Below are positions 37,041-44,932 of a stretch of DNA of 64,000 nucleotides, one piece after another. This DNA is from JAGAJR01 sp048463395. GTDB taxonomy: Bacteria > Pseudomonadota > Alphaproteobacteria > RF32 > CAG-239. A program made the position numbers and the translations under genes. The notes beneath the pieces were generated by a model. The model worked only from the letters and a program-made list of their open reading frames with translations. It was not told where the DNA came from and did no database searches. Numbering within the stretch: the first letter of the stretch is position 1; the number at the start of each line of letters is the position of its first letter. The stretch spans positions 11,969 to 75,968 of the forward strand of contig DBFWPL010000019.1 of NCBI GenBank assembly GCA_048463395.1. Reading direction: 5' to 3'.

Positions 37041-38009
37041 ATGAGTTTTAAAGTATTGGAATCAGTGTTAAGGCCGTTATCTTATTGGTATAATCAGGAT
37101 AATATCGAAGAAGTTGCCATCAACCGCTCCGGTCAGATTTGGCTGCGTCTTCGCGGCAAAAGAGCTTATCCGTGGGTAATGTATAAAGATGAAAAATTAT
37201 CCAAAGAATATCTGGTGGATTTGCTCTATATCATTGCCAATACGTACGAGTTGCCGTTTGATCCGGTTCAGGGGACACCGGTCGTGTATGCGACAATTCC
37301 GGGAGAACATCGTTTTTCAGCTATTGCCGGTCGAAACGTTATGTATGACCAAGACGACCTGACCGGAGGTGTGGCGATTGCCATCCGTCTTCATAGTGAA
37401 GATGTTGCGTTCGGCTTGCAGGATTACGGTTTAAGCCAGGGCTCGGGGTTGCATAAGATTAATCCGTTAAAGGATATTAAAGACCCGGAAGACCCGTATG
37501 AACGTCTTTTGCTCAGTTTAAAACGCGGTGATCATATTTTAGTCAGCGGTGCAACCTCAACCGGTAAAACCACGTTCTTAAATAACTTGCTTAAGATTTT
37601 GGACATCAATAAACGTATTGTAACGATTGAAGATACCCGAGAACTCTTGGTGCCGCACCCTAACCGCGTTCACCTTGTATTATCTCGTACCGAACAAACC
37701 AATGCCATGGACTATAGCAAAATCATCGACTTGGTGGTACGTTTTACGCCTGATGCCATCATCGGCGGTGAGATTTCCACCAGCAATGCCGGAGCCTTGT
37801 GGGAACTGATGGGATCCGGACACGATAACTGTTTGGCAACAATCCACGCCGAGAGCTCCGAAGCTGCTTACAAGGCCTTTACCGACCGTATTTTGCACAC
37901 GTATCCGACAATTGACAGAGTAAAAACCATTGAAGAAATGCATAAAAAGCTCCGTGTCGTGCAAATTAACCGTGATGGCAACTTGCGTGCTATTACCGAA
38001 GTTACTTAA
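37041..38009 (+). CDS. virB11: VirB11-type T4SS ATPase
   Basis: A 322-residue VirB11/PulE-like ATPase: an N-terminal domain, Walker A GATSTGKTT (about residue 170), the Asp-box region TIEDTREL, Walker B region TPDAIIGGEIS (about 238-246) and the His box CLATIHAES. VirB11 forms a hexamer at the inner membrane and switches the machine between pilus assembly and substrate transfer with VirB4 and VirD4. The length is typical and motifs are intact. GGAGA lies seven bases before the ATG. It is the last gene of the plus-strand operon and a strong terminator follows. Confidence 0.94.
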   Translation: MSFKVLESVLRPLSYWYNQDNIEEVAINRSGQIWLRLRGKRAYPWVMYKDEKLSKEYLVDLLYIIANTYELPFDPVQGTPVVYATIPGEHRFSAIAGRNVMYDQDDLTGGVAIAIRLHSEDVAFGLQDYGLSQGSGLHKINPLKDIKDPEDPYERLLLSLKRGDHILVSGATSTGKTTFLNNLLKILDINKRIVTIEDTRELLVPHPNRVHLVLSRTEQTNAMDYSKIIDLVVRFTPDAIIGGEISTSNAGALWELMGSGHDNCLATIHAESSEAAYKAFTDRILHTYPTIDRVKTIEEMHKKLRVVQINRDGNLRAITEVT

Positions 38010-38017
38010 AAATAAAC

Positions 38018-38044
38018 AAAAAGCTCCTGAGAAAGGAGCTTTTT
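38018..38044 (+). terminator. Bidirectional terminator after virB11
   Basis: AAAAAGCTCCT and AGGAGCTTTTT form an 11-base stem around GAGAA. The symmetric A/T flanks let it serve both virB11 and the converging minus-strand regulator gene. Confidence 0.92.
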
Positions 38045-38058
38045 GTTTCTAAGAGGAA

Positions 38059-38286
38059 TTAGTCAATCAACTCGATTTTGATTTTCTTGTTATAAAAGTT
38101 CAGTAACTTTTTTATACTGGTGGGAATGATGGCTTTTCCCAACTCTATACGGTCAATTACTTCCGGTGCAAGTCCCGTCTGTACCCGTATAGAGTTCAGA
38201 CGGATGCCTTTTTGTTGGCGTTCTGCCCACAGAGCCGCCCCTAACTGCCGACCGATGATTTTATCAAGATTTTTACATTTATTCAT
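38059..38286 (-). CDS. Small XRE-type HTH regulator
   Basis: A 75-residue protein with a helix-turn-helix of the Cro/CI (XRE) kind: LGAALWAERQQKGIRL, then a recognition region VQTGLAPEVIDRIELGK, and PTSIKKLLNFY. It is little more than the DNA-binding domain. AAGGAG lies just upstream of the ATG. A terminator hairpin and a structured RNA lie immediately before it, so its expression may depend on read-through. It may regulate the surrounding secretion genes, but no operator can be named. Confidence 0.75.
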   Translation of the reverse strand: MNKCKNLDKIIGRQLGAALWAERQQKGIRLNSIRVQTGLAPEVIDRIELGKAIIPTSIKKLLNFYNKKIKIELID

Positions 38287-38315
38287 TTTTCAAACTCCTT
38301 AATTTTGTTTTAGTT

Positions 38316-38346
38316 AAACAAAACCGCCTTAAAATACTTAAGGCGG
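38316..38346 (-). terminator. Intrinsic terminator between structured RNA and the XRE gene
   Basis: On the minus strand CCGCCTTAA pairs with TTAAGGCGG (loop of five), followed by TTTTGTTT. It ends 29 bases before the XRE start codon, a placement typical of an attenuator or of an sRNA terminator. Confidence 0.8.
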
Positions 38347-38454
38347 GGAGTTCACAACTGCTCAAGAACAGTCCGGGTTATTCGAGCATAGCCTTATATC
38401 CCCAGCTCCCCGTGAAGGAGTTGTTCTTTTTCTTGAGAGGAGCTGTGACACTCC
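38347..38454 (-). ncRNA. Candidate structured RNA (leader or sRNA) before the XRE gene
   Basis: The ends 38347-38368 and 38430-38454 pair over about 18 bases (GGAG/CTCC, TCACA/TGTGA, CTCAAGAA/TTCTTGAG), giving a rod-like RNA whose 3' end runs straight into an intrinsic terminator. An alternative pairing of AGAACA with TGTTCT inside would compete with the long stem, as in a switch. A promoter-like TTGCAA and TATCAT lie further upstream on the minus strand. It is not recognised as a known riboswitch; a 6S-like RNA is possible because of the rod shape. Confidence 0.45.
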
Positions 38455-38650
38455 GCAATTCACCTCTGAACTGCAAGAAAGATGATAATGGAAATAGATT
38501 AATTTGCAATTAAAATTCTATGGCACTAACTTTCAGCACGCACATTGATACCATCGGGGAGTTGAGGCAGATACTCAACACCGTCAACTTTCGCCAGTGG
38601 TCGCCGACCACCAGCTAATTTTTGCCTCACCCCTGGGTGTCGCTGACCAC
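38455..38650. other. Hairpin-rich intergenic stretch without a gene
   Basis: No open frame is convincing. It contains GTGGTCGCCGACCAC (a 7-base inverted repeat), a related GTGTCGCTGACCAC about 40 bases on, and GTTGAG/CTCAAC around seven bases. The plus strand ends in the terminator at 38651, so a short plus-strand RNA is possible. Confidence 0.35.
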
Positions 38651-38681
38651 AAAAAAAGCCGGAAAACTCCGGCTTTTTTAA
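38651..38681. terminator. Bidirectional terminator after the secretin-like cluster
   Basis: AAAAAAAGCCGG and CCGGCTTTTTT pair around AAAACT. It ends the minus-strand four-gene cluster and could also end a plus-strand RNA. Confidence 0.88.
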
Positions 38682-38687
38682 GATTAT

Positions 38688-39434
38688 TTATTGTAAAGGC
38701 GGGATATTTAACTGAGCAATACTCCCCGGCTTGATTTTTATGTTAGAATAACGCATATTTCCGGTTTCAATAACAAATCTTTGTCGTCCCGTCAACTGCG
38801 AAGCCAAATCATAAAAATCTCTGGCATTGAGTTCTTGTCTTTGCGGATTCATAATATACAAAACGCAGCCTTGTGTTCTTTCCGCAATACCGCAACGGGC
38901 ACGGCCTCTCGGTACTTCCGGATTAATAACAACCCCCTGTAAACCGTCTCTGACGATTGTCTCTTGCGTAAAGAACAATTTAGCCAGACCAAAACCGACA
39001 ATGAACATAACAATACCAATCATGGCAACAATTTTTGTAGAAACGTTGCCTGCGGCAAACTGCTCGGAAACAGAATACTGTGGAGCAGCCAAATCTTGAT
39101 CATCTAAAAACTGTGGTGTAAAGTCATTTTCGTTGTTAAAAACATTTTTGTTTTCATTTAAGGCAGGAACATTGGTAATGCCTGTAGATTGAGCATTGCC
39201 GCCATCCAAAAATTCATCCAGATTAAAATCTTCGTCAAAATTCGTTCCTGTCGGAGCAGATGGACGCTGCTGAAAATTTTGTCCCTGCATTCCGGGTGCT
39301 CTCGGTGGAACCGGAGCTCCGTTCGGATTGCTGACCAGTTTTTTTACCGGGCGTTTTACTTTTTTTAATTTAGGACGGTTAGGATCTGCCGGTCCCTGTG
39401 TCATGCCGTTGTTATTGAAAATATTATCGTCCAT
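38688..39434 (-). CDS. Single-pass membrane protein of the second secretin cluster
   Basis: A 248-residue protein: a Pro/Asn/Lys-rich, probably disordered cytoplasmic part (about 1-130), one transmembrane helix (about 135-157) and a periplasmic domain of about 85 residues with a Cys pair (CGIAERTQGC). The topology resembles small bitopic assembly proteins of secretion systems, but I recognise no family. GAGG lies seven bases before the ATG. It is 11 bases after the secretin-like lipoprotein gene, so the two are probably made together; linking the inner membrane to that protein is a reasonable guess. Confidence 0.6.
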   Translation of the reverse strand: MDDNIFNNNGMTQGPADPNRPKLKKVKRPVKKLVSNPNGAPVPPRAPGMQGQNFQQRPSAPTGTNFDEDFNLDEFLDGGNAQSTGITNVPALNENKNVFNNENDFTPQFLDDQDLAAPQYSVSEQFAAGNVSTKIVAMIGIVMFIVGFGLAKLFFTQETIVRDGLQGVVINPEVPRGRARCGIAERTQGCVLYIMNPQRQELNARDFYDLASQLTGRQRFVIETGNMRYSNIKIKPGSIAQLNIPPLQ

Positions 39435-39445
39435 TGTAATGCCTC

Positions 39446-40717
39446 TTATAAATTCTTTTTAATCGGTTTATTTGTTTTCATTGTTCTTATAATTCTCGGT
39501 ACCATGAATACCACGGTTTCGGATTTCGGAGAGTTAACGCCAAATACCCCGTTCGGTATGCCGATTATCAGGAAATTTTCACCCAGACGGCTCCTGACGT
39601 TAAATTGGGTAATTTCTCCGTTGGCACCTTCCAACGTAACATTGGAAAAGATTTTGTTGTCATATTCCAAAGACGCTTTTGCCAAAATGGAAAGTCCGGC
39701 TTCTATGGAATCTCTCTTTGCACATTTACCGATGTCAAAACGGGCAAACCAGAGGTTAGGAACAACAAACTTTCCTTCGGCAACCGGAACAACCATTGCC
39801 TGCTGTCCCAAAAATCCGCGTAAAGTTCCAACGTTTAACTCATTAGATGTAGTCAATACTCTGCCGATTACACCGGTCTTGGCGGTTTTTATTGTTCCAT
39901 AGTCAAAAACTTTAAGCATATTCTGCCAGTTAACGTCTTGAGACCGGTTGTATGGATAAATCCGGAAGATATTAACGTCAAAAGCGACCAAAACCGGATT
40001 GTCTTCAAAATATTTAATCAAATCCATGACTTTATTGCGAAGTTCAAAATCAGCATCAAAAGTAATGGAATAATCAGACCAGTCGGTAGTAATGTCCGTA
40101 ATGCCGGACCCTCTGAGTACGTCCAGCAGACCGAGGATAATCGGACGGGATTTCGGAACATAAAGGCTGAAGTTCGCTTTTCGGCTGATTGTCAGAACTT
40201 TTTTGTCGGCGTTGTAATAATAGTAAACTTCCGCAGCGTCGGCAATCATATTGATAACCTCGGAGAACTCACCGCGTAAATTCTCGGCGGAAATATTGGC
40301 ATAAGGAGCGTCTTTTGCCACAAGTTTGATACCGGCTTCTTTAACAAGTTTCAGCATGGCTTTTTCCGCCGGCATGGTGTCAAACGAAAAGCCAGTAACT
40401 TCAAACCTCGGCAAAACATCGTTATTCCCGTTTTTAACCAGATTAAATGCCGTAACGTTGTAAGGAATACTCGTAATCATTTCCTGTGTTACCCAGTTGG
40501 CGGAACAACGCAGAGGTGTTTCCAAGTCAAGAGAACTGGCTCCGTTCGGTGTCCGTATCATGTTAGGATCTTCAGGAAGAATAACCTGCATATTGGATGA
40601 GATAATCTCTTCTTGTTTGGGAAGAGGTTTTTCTTTGGAACTGCATGAAACTACGGACAGAAAAGCAAATACTGCCAGAAAAAATTTCGCGGAATTATGT
40701 AATTTCATTTTATTCAT
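39446..40717 (-). CDS. Secretin-like lipoprotein, second copy (diverged PilN)
   Basis: A 423-residue lipoprotein (lipobox VVSC, Cys 25). It has a small alpha/beta domain (about 105-180, FDTMPAEKAMLKLVKEAG), an N1-like domain (about 190-245), and a C-terminal beta-rich region ending GENFLIIGIP and TVVFMVPRIIRTM, which parallels GESLVLTGYE and ILVIILTPVVL of the PilN secretin at 4314-5924. The overall layout matches a secretin, but the core is shorter and diverged, so pore formation is uncertain. It sits in a four-gene minus-strand cluster downstream of the T4SS operon and may be a second outer-membrane ring component. Confidence 0.6.
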   Translation of the reverse strand: MNKMKLHNSAKFFLAVFAFLSVVSCSSKEKPLPKQEEIISSNMQVILPEDPNMIRTPNGASSLDLETPLRCSANWVTQEMITSIPYNVTAFNLVKNGNNDVLPRFEVTGFSFDTMPAEKAMLKLVKEAGIKLVAKDAPYANISAENLRGEFSEVINMIADAAEVYYYYNADKKVLTISRKANFSLYVPKSRPIILGLLDVLRGSGITDITTDWSDYSITFDADFELRNKVMDLIKYFEDNPVLVAFDVNIFRIYPYNRSQDVNWQNMLKVFDYGTIKTAKTGVIGRVLTTSNELNVGTLRGFLGQQAMVVPVAEGKFVVPNLWFARFDIGKCAKRDSIEAGLSILAKASLEYDNKIFSNVTLEGANGEITQFNVRSRLGENFLIIGIPNGVFGVNSPKSETVVFMVPRIIRTMKTNKPIKKNL

Positions 40718-40722
40718 AGGAC

Positions 40723-41283
40723 TTAGTTGCTTCCTTCGGTTTTAGGCGGAACGGCCTGCATGTTTTCCGGATTAATCGGTTTTTTGATTTTAATAACTTT
40801 TTTGAGAGTTTTTTCCTCTTGATCCTGTTTCATCAGTTTTTCCATTAACTGATCCATATTCATTCCGGCACCGGCGGTCGGGTCATCTGACTTGTCAAAC
40901 TCGCCCAGAGCCTGCTTCATCTTGTCAAGCTCTCCGGCATCTTCCTTAATCATTTCAGGGGAAGAGTTGTTTTTCAGTTCCAACTGGTATTCCTGAAGGT
41001 TTTTCTTTAACGCTTCAACGCCGCCGGCAATTTTCTTTTCCACATAAGGATAAAGTTCTTTGTGTTCAAGTATAAATTCTCCGGTTTCGCTGATTTCTTC
41101 CAAAACATCAAGAATATACCGATAAAAAGGATATTCCTCCATGGCAATATTACCCATACGCACACATCTGGCGGCAATTCTTGAAATCGTCCGGTCATAG
41201 TAATCCCTCAGAACGATGTAATTATCCAGATACCATAGAGTTTCTTTGCTGACAGCGGGTGTCGTGTTTACGTTTGGTTCCAT
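40723..41283 (-). CDS. Hypothetical soluble helical protein
   Basis: A 186-residue protein without signal peptide or membrane helix, so probably cytoplasmic. It is mostly helical (DNYIVLRDYYDRTISRIAAR near the N-terminus), with a charged middle and a Lys/Pro-rich tail. GAGGAG lies eight bases before the ATG. It lies between the acidic protein and the secretin-like lipoprotein, five bases before the latter. No family is recognised; a cytoplasmic partner of this cluster is the most that can be said. Confidence 0.55.
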   Translation of the reverse strand: MEPNVNTTPAVSKETLWYLDNYIVLRDYYDRTISRIAARCVRMGNIAMEEYPFYRYILDVLEEISETGEFILEHKELYPYVEKKIAGGVEALKKNLQEYQLELKNNSSPEMIKEDAGELDKMKQALGEFDKSDDPTAGAGMNMDQLMEKLMKQDQEEKTLKKVIKIKKPINPENMQAVPPKTEGSN

Positions 41284-41363
41284 TTATACAACTCCTCAAT
41301 TCTAACCTTTAATTTAGTTTAGCGGAAGATGTTTGTAAATTGTTTTCTCCAACCTTTACCCAA

Positions 41364-44240
41364 TTATATATTGCCGGGTTTGTAAGGTTCATTGTTCTCT
41401 TCATTATCCAGCTCTGCAATGCCGATATTTGTCTCCTGAAGATTGTCAAACAGTGGCTGAGCAGGGGTGGAAGTTACCGGTGTGAGAATGTCCTGTTGAA
41501 AATAAATATCTTCTGAGGAATTTTGAGTTTGCTCTGTGTTGTCGGACAATAAATTTTGATAAGGATCGGAGACTGTATTTTCCGGAGAAGATATCGCATT
41601 ATCCGAAACCGCTTCTTGCGAAAAATTTTCTTGTATCTCGACCATATTTTCATCAGATTGCTCAACGGAAGGAAGATTTTCCACCTCATTCTCCGGAGAA
41701 GTTTCAACCGGCAGAGGCACTTCTTCTGTCATTTCATGTTCGGAAGAACCTTCATCAGTATCCTCTTCGTATTCCCATTCCCACTCTTCGCCTTCACCGT
41801 TATTGTCGTCAGCATGTTCAGTTAGGTCGTCTTCTTTACCTTCGGGAGAAAGATTTTCTTCTTCTGCATCTTCTTCATACTCCCATTCCCATTCTTCTTC
41901 AGTGTTTTCCGTTTCGGAATTGGAGCTTGCATCTAATGAAGTTATATCCGCTGTCTCGGTTTCGGCGTTTTCTGCGGGAGAATCTTCCTCGGTGTCTTCC
42001 TCATATTCCCACTCCCAGTCTTGTTCTTCCTCATGCTCCGGAACAGCTTCGACCGACAGAGGCACTTCTTCTGTCATTTCATGTTCGGAAGGGCTTTCAT
42101 CAGTATCCTCTTCGTATTCCCATTCCCACTCTTCTTCAGTGTTTTCGGAGGCATCCAAAGACTGATTCTCTTCAGGAATGTCTTCCGGTTCATCGGCATA
42201 TCTGTCCGCATCCAAATCAATCGGAGCGGTATCTTCATTGTCAAAATCGCTCAAAGATACAAATTCAGTCTCCGGTAGTTTGTCAAGAAACGTGTTTTCT
42301 TCTTTCTCTTGCGGTTCAGATTCGGCTTCAGGGTTTTCTTCCCAAACCGGCGTTTCTTCGGAAACATTATCAGGAAGGGGATTGTCCAAAGGGATAGTTT
42401 TTATCTCCTCAGTTTTTTCGGTAATGTCAAGGTCTGAAGACGTGTTGTCAAAATCATCTTCACCGCTGAACGATTCAATCTCCGTATTTTCTTCACTCTC
42501 TTGAGGAAGGATATTTTCTGTTTCTGAAAATTCTTCCTGAATATCAAAATCCTCGGTTTCTTTTTCATCTTCAACAAACAAAGACGTTTCCTGTTCCTGA
42601 AGTCCTTCTTCACTTTCATCAGGGCTCTCTGCCTCTTTATAAGTCCGGTCTTGTTCTTCTTCCGGTTCATCGGAAAAAGTTTCGGTTTCATTTATTTCCG
42701 GATTATTCTCTAATTCAGAAGATGGGGAAGCTTCTTCTTCGGCATATTCCCATTCCCAGTCTCCGTTTTCAGCCGTTTCTTCTGCAAGGATATCTTCTTC
42801 GGGAGAGCTTTGTTCCTCTAAACCGGAGGTATCTTCTTCAGTATCGGCACTGGCTTCCTGATATTGCCATTCAAAATCATCTTCACTGCTGTTATCATCA
42901 GAGAGCGGCATATCGGTATTATGGTCAAAATTCCCGTTATCATCGCTGTCAAATAGTGATGTATCCAGAGCCGGAGAACTTTCCTGAACAGGAGGTGTTT
43001 CCGCATTTTTAGGAGAAACTTCTTCATACTCCCAAGCCCATTCCTCACCGTCTTCATTATCGGTGGGCAATTGTTCTTCGTGGTTTACATAGACATATTC
43101 ATATCCGTCTTCTGATTCGGTTTCTTGGGCGTTTTGTTCTTCTAGAGCTTGATCATCGGTTGCTTCTGATTCCGAGGATTTTTTTTTCTTTTTCTTCGGT
43201 TGGGCTTCTTCTTCCGAAGCTGCCTCTGCTTCTGCTTCCGTTAATGTTTCGGGAATATCATTTATGTCGGTTTCTCCCTTTTGAGCAATGGCAGAAGTTT
43301 CTGAAATTCCCTCTTTTTGTACGGGAAAGGATTCTTTTTGAGGCATCGTAACTTGAACAATAGGCTCTTGCACAGGTGTACGGGAAAGGTTCATGCTTAA
43401 AAGAGCAATATTTTCTTTTTGAAAAGCTTTTATTGCATCAACAATTGTCTGTGTTGACATCTGCTGGCTTTCCTTAAGGGCAAGGGAAATGATGGATGAC
43501 AATTCTTCGGTTTGTGTTTTGGCCATTTCCCGAAAGAGTTCGGACTGGGCTTTGACAATACCTGAAATCATATCTTCAATCGGCGGGAAAGTTGCCGCTG
43601 TATTAATCTGAATATTATTGGCATTATTGTTGGAGCTGTTGCTGGCTGCCGCCGTATTATTCTGCAAAACCATTTTAGCCAAAGCGTTTTGTGAACTGAG
43701 AATGGCTTTCGTCAGCTGTTCGGATTCTTTCTTACGGTTGGCCTCCGTGTATAGCATGGCCTCCTTGAAAACAGAAGCAAATTCTTTGGCAAATGAGGCG
43801 TCGGCAACGATTTTTCCTGAAGCAGCCGTTGCTTGAGGACGAACAACTTCCTCTCGGACAGGTGCTGGTTTTTCCGGTTCCTGCATTTGTGCCTTTTTCT
43901 CTTGCTGGGCTCCGGCTAAAGCAGAAGCCAAAATTTGCGAATTAGAAATTTCTCCTGATGAATTATCTGTCGTACCTCCGGAAAGACCGGCTTGTTGCTC
44001 TAAATCATCTACGTATTCTTGCAGAATAATTCCTCCCGGAAGGGATGAGAATATTCCTCTGATTTCAGGAGCCAGCTCCAAGACCATTTTGTTGAAAGCT
44101 TCTTTTCTTTCCGGGCTGAAAATATGAAGTTGGCGGAAAATGTTTAAAAAACGCTGTGCGACAATAATAGGGTCTTCTTCATTGCCTTTTTTTAAGTAGC
44201 TTTTTTTCAAGCCGGTATTTTTTTGCAGCGTATCTGCCAA
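41364..44240 (-). CDS. Large acidic protein with repeated Trp/Tyr motifs
   Basis: A 958-residue protein starting at TTG (GGGA just upstream; the start is uncertain because the frame stays open further up). The first 80 residues look helical and folded (DPIIVAQRFLNIFRQLHIF). A Gln/Ala/Asn-rich helical part follows (to about 330), then about 600 strongly acidic, probably disordered residues. In this tail a motif of the form (D/E)-W-x-W-x-Y appears seven times, most often WEWEYEED. Related 115-residue segments are duplicated. There is no signal or membrane segment, so it is probably cytoplasmic. It heads the cluster and is about 80 bases before the next gene. It may act as a multivalent docking protein; no family is recognised. 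Confidence 0.6.
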   Translation of the reverse strand: MADTLQKNTGLKKSYLKKGNEEDPIIVAQRFLNIFRQLHIFSPERKEAFNKMVLELAPEIRGIFSSLPGGIILQEYVDDLEQQAGLSGGTTDNSSGEISNSQILASALAGAQQEKKAQMQEPEKPAPVREEVVRPQATAASGKIVADASFAKEFASVFKEAMLYTEANRKKESEQLTKAILSSQNALAKMVLQNNTAAASNSSNNNANNIQINTAATFPPIEDMISGIVKAQSELFREMAKTQTEELSSIISLALKESQQMSTQTIVDAIKAFQKENIALLSMNLSRTPVQEPIVQVTMPQKESFPVQKEGISETSAIAQKGETDINDIPETLTEAEAEAASEEEAQPKKKKKKSSESEATDDQALEEQNAQETESEDGYEYVYVNHEEQLPTDNEDGEEWAWEYEEVSPKNAETPPVQESSPALDTSLFDSDDNGNFDHNTDMPLSDDNSSEDDFEWQYQEASADTEEDTSGLEEQSSPEEDILAEETAENGDWEWEYAEEEASPSSELENNPEINETETFSDEPEEEQDRTYKEAESPDESEEGLQEQETSLFVEDEKETEDFDIQEEFSETENILPQESEENTEIESFSGEDDFDNTSSDLDITEKTEEIKTIPLDNPLPDNVSEETPVWEENPEAESEPQEKEENTFLDKLPETEFVSLSDFDNEDTAPIDLDADRYADEPEDIPEENQSLDASENTEEEWEWEYEEDTDESPSEHEMTEEVPLSVEAVPEHEEEQDWEWEYEEDTEEDSPAENAETETADITSLDASSNSETENTEEEWEWEYEEDAEEENLSPEGKEDDLTEHADDNNGEGEEWEWEYEEDTDEGSSEHEMTEEVPLPVETSPENEVENLPSVEQSDENMVEIQENFSQEAVSDNAISSPENTVSDPYQNLLSDNTEQTQNSSEDIYFQQDILTPVTSTPAQPLFDNLQETNIGIAELDNEENNEPYKPGNI
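41713..42158 (-). repeat. Direct repeats in the acidic protein gene
   Basis: A stretch from about 41713 to 41790 recurs 345 bases later (from 42058) with few changes, encoding SEHEMTEEVPL and WEWEYEEDTDE in both copies. The offset keeps the frame (115 codons). Confidence 0.85.
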
Positions 44241-44342
44241 TGTTTTTCCCGAATCTACACAGTTTCTGTTTAAAATCCATCCATATTACCGATTTTAAAC
44301 CTTATGTCGTAAATTTCAGGTTAATATATAGAAGTGTTAAAT

Positions 44343-44374
44343 AAAAAAAGCTCCTATAATAAGGAGCTTTTTTT
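44343..44374 (-). terminator. Terminator after the first LprI-like gene
   Basis: AAAAAAAGCTCCT and AGGAGCTTTTTTT form a 13-base stem around ATAATA. It overlaps the last bases of the LprI-like gene and is symmetric, so it works in either direction. Confidence 0.9.
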
Positions 44375-44798
44375 ATTTTTTCTCGTATGTTTTATTTATA
44401 AAATTTATTTTATTCAAAAAACGATTCGCTTCACCTAGAAAACAAGAGGTTGAACCCAAAGAATAAAGTGTTCCTTCTCCTTGAGTATCCGCATAAGCTA
44501 AGAATGAACAAAAAGTAGATGCATATGCTTCCCATTCAGAAAACATAGTCTTTATTTCATTTTGAGGGCTTTGTTTGTAAACTTTCCAGTTTGCATAATA
44601 AGGGGATGTTGCTAATTTTTGTAGTGTATTTTTTATTATTTTTTCAACACGGACTGTCTCTGTAATAACACATTGTTTTAATGCAAAATCTGGCATATCG
44701 TTTTGGCTGATACATTTCTGATATTCCTCAGAAGCGGATGCAAAAGAAATCTCCAAGAAACTAATACAAAGTATTGCTGCTAAAAATTTTTTATACAT
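44373..44798 (-). CDS. LprI-like (DUF1311-type) secreted protein, copy 1
   Basis: A 141-residue exported protein: signal peptide (about 1-22, ending SFASA), then a helical domain with five Cys in an LprI/DUF1311-like arrangement (YQKCISQND, LKQCVITET, a W-containing helix with TFCSFLAY, and SCFLGEANRF). Some members of this family inhibit lysozyme; the wider role is unclear. GGAGG lies close before the ATG. It is a diverged paralogue of the gene at 46113, which lies on the other side of the repressor. Its placement near a muramidase-like domain is suggestive only. Confidence 0.65.
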   Translation of the reverse strand: MYKKFLAAILCISFLEISFASASEEYQKCISQNDMPDFALKQCVITETVRVEKIIKNTLQKLATSPYYANWKVYKQSPQNEIKTMFSEWEAYASTFCSFLAYADTQGEGTLYSLGSTSCFLGEANRFLNKINFINKTYEKK

Positions 44799-44895
44799 AT
44801 TTCCTCCTGAGTTAGTTTTTCTTTATATTATATGATAAAAAGTTATTAGATCATTAAAATATTATTTAAAACCATTTTATTCAATAGATTTACAT

Positions 44896-44925
44896 ATAAA
44901 AACACCGCTTATTTCTAAGCGGTGT
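44896..44925 (-). terminator. Terminator after the double-HTH repressor gene
   Basis: ACACCGCTTA and TAAGCGGTGT pair around four bases, followed on the minus strand by a short T run. It lies seven bases past the repressor stop. Confidence 0.85.
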
Positions 44926-44932
44926 CTAAGTT

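Noticed and set aside
12353..38009. Assignment of the main cluster to a Dot/Icm (type IVB, I-type) system because of the DotG-like long repeats and the pilN-like genes
   Set aside because: VirB3, the VirB8 signature NP(L/V)GF, VirB9 and VirB11 in vir order, and several VirB6 proteins fit a P-type system; no DotA, DotC, DotD, IcmT-type gene set is seen.
38455..38650. tmRNA or SRP RNA in the intergenic region
   Set aside because: No tag-peptide frame, no tRNA-like ends and no SRP core motif can be found.
40723..44240. Assignment of the acidic protein and its neighbour to T4SS effectors
   Set aside because: No recognised effector domain or secretion tail is present; position alone is not enough.
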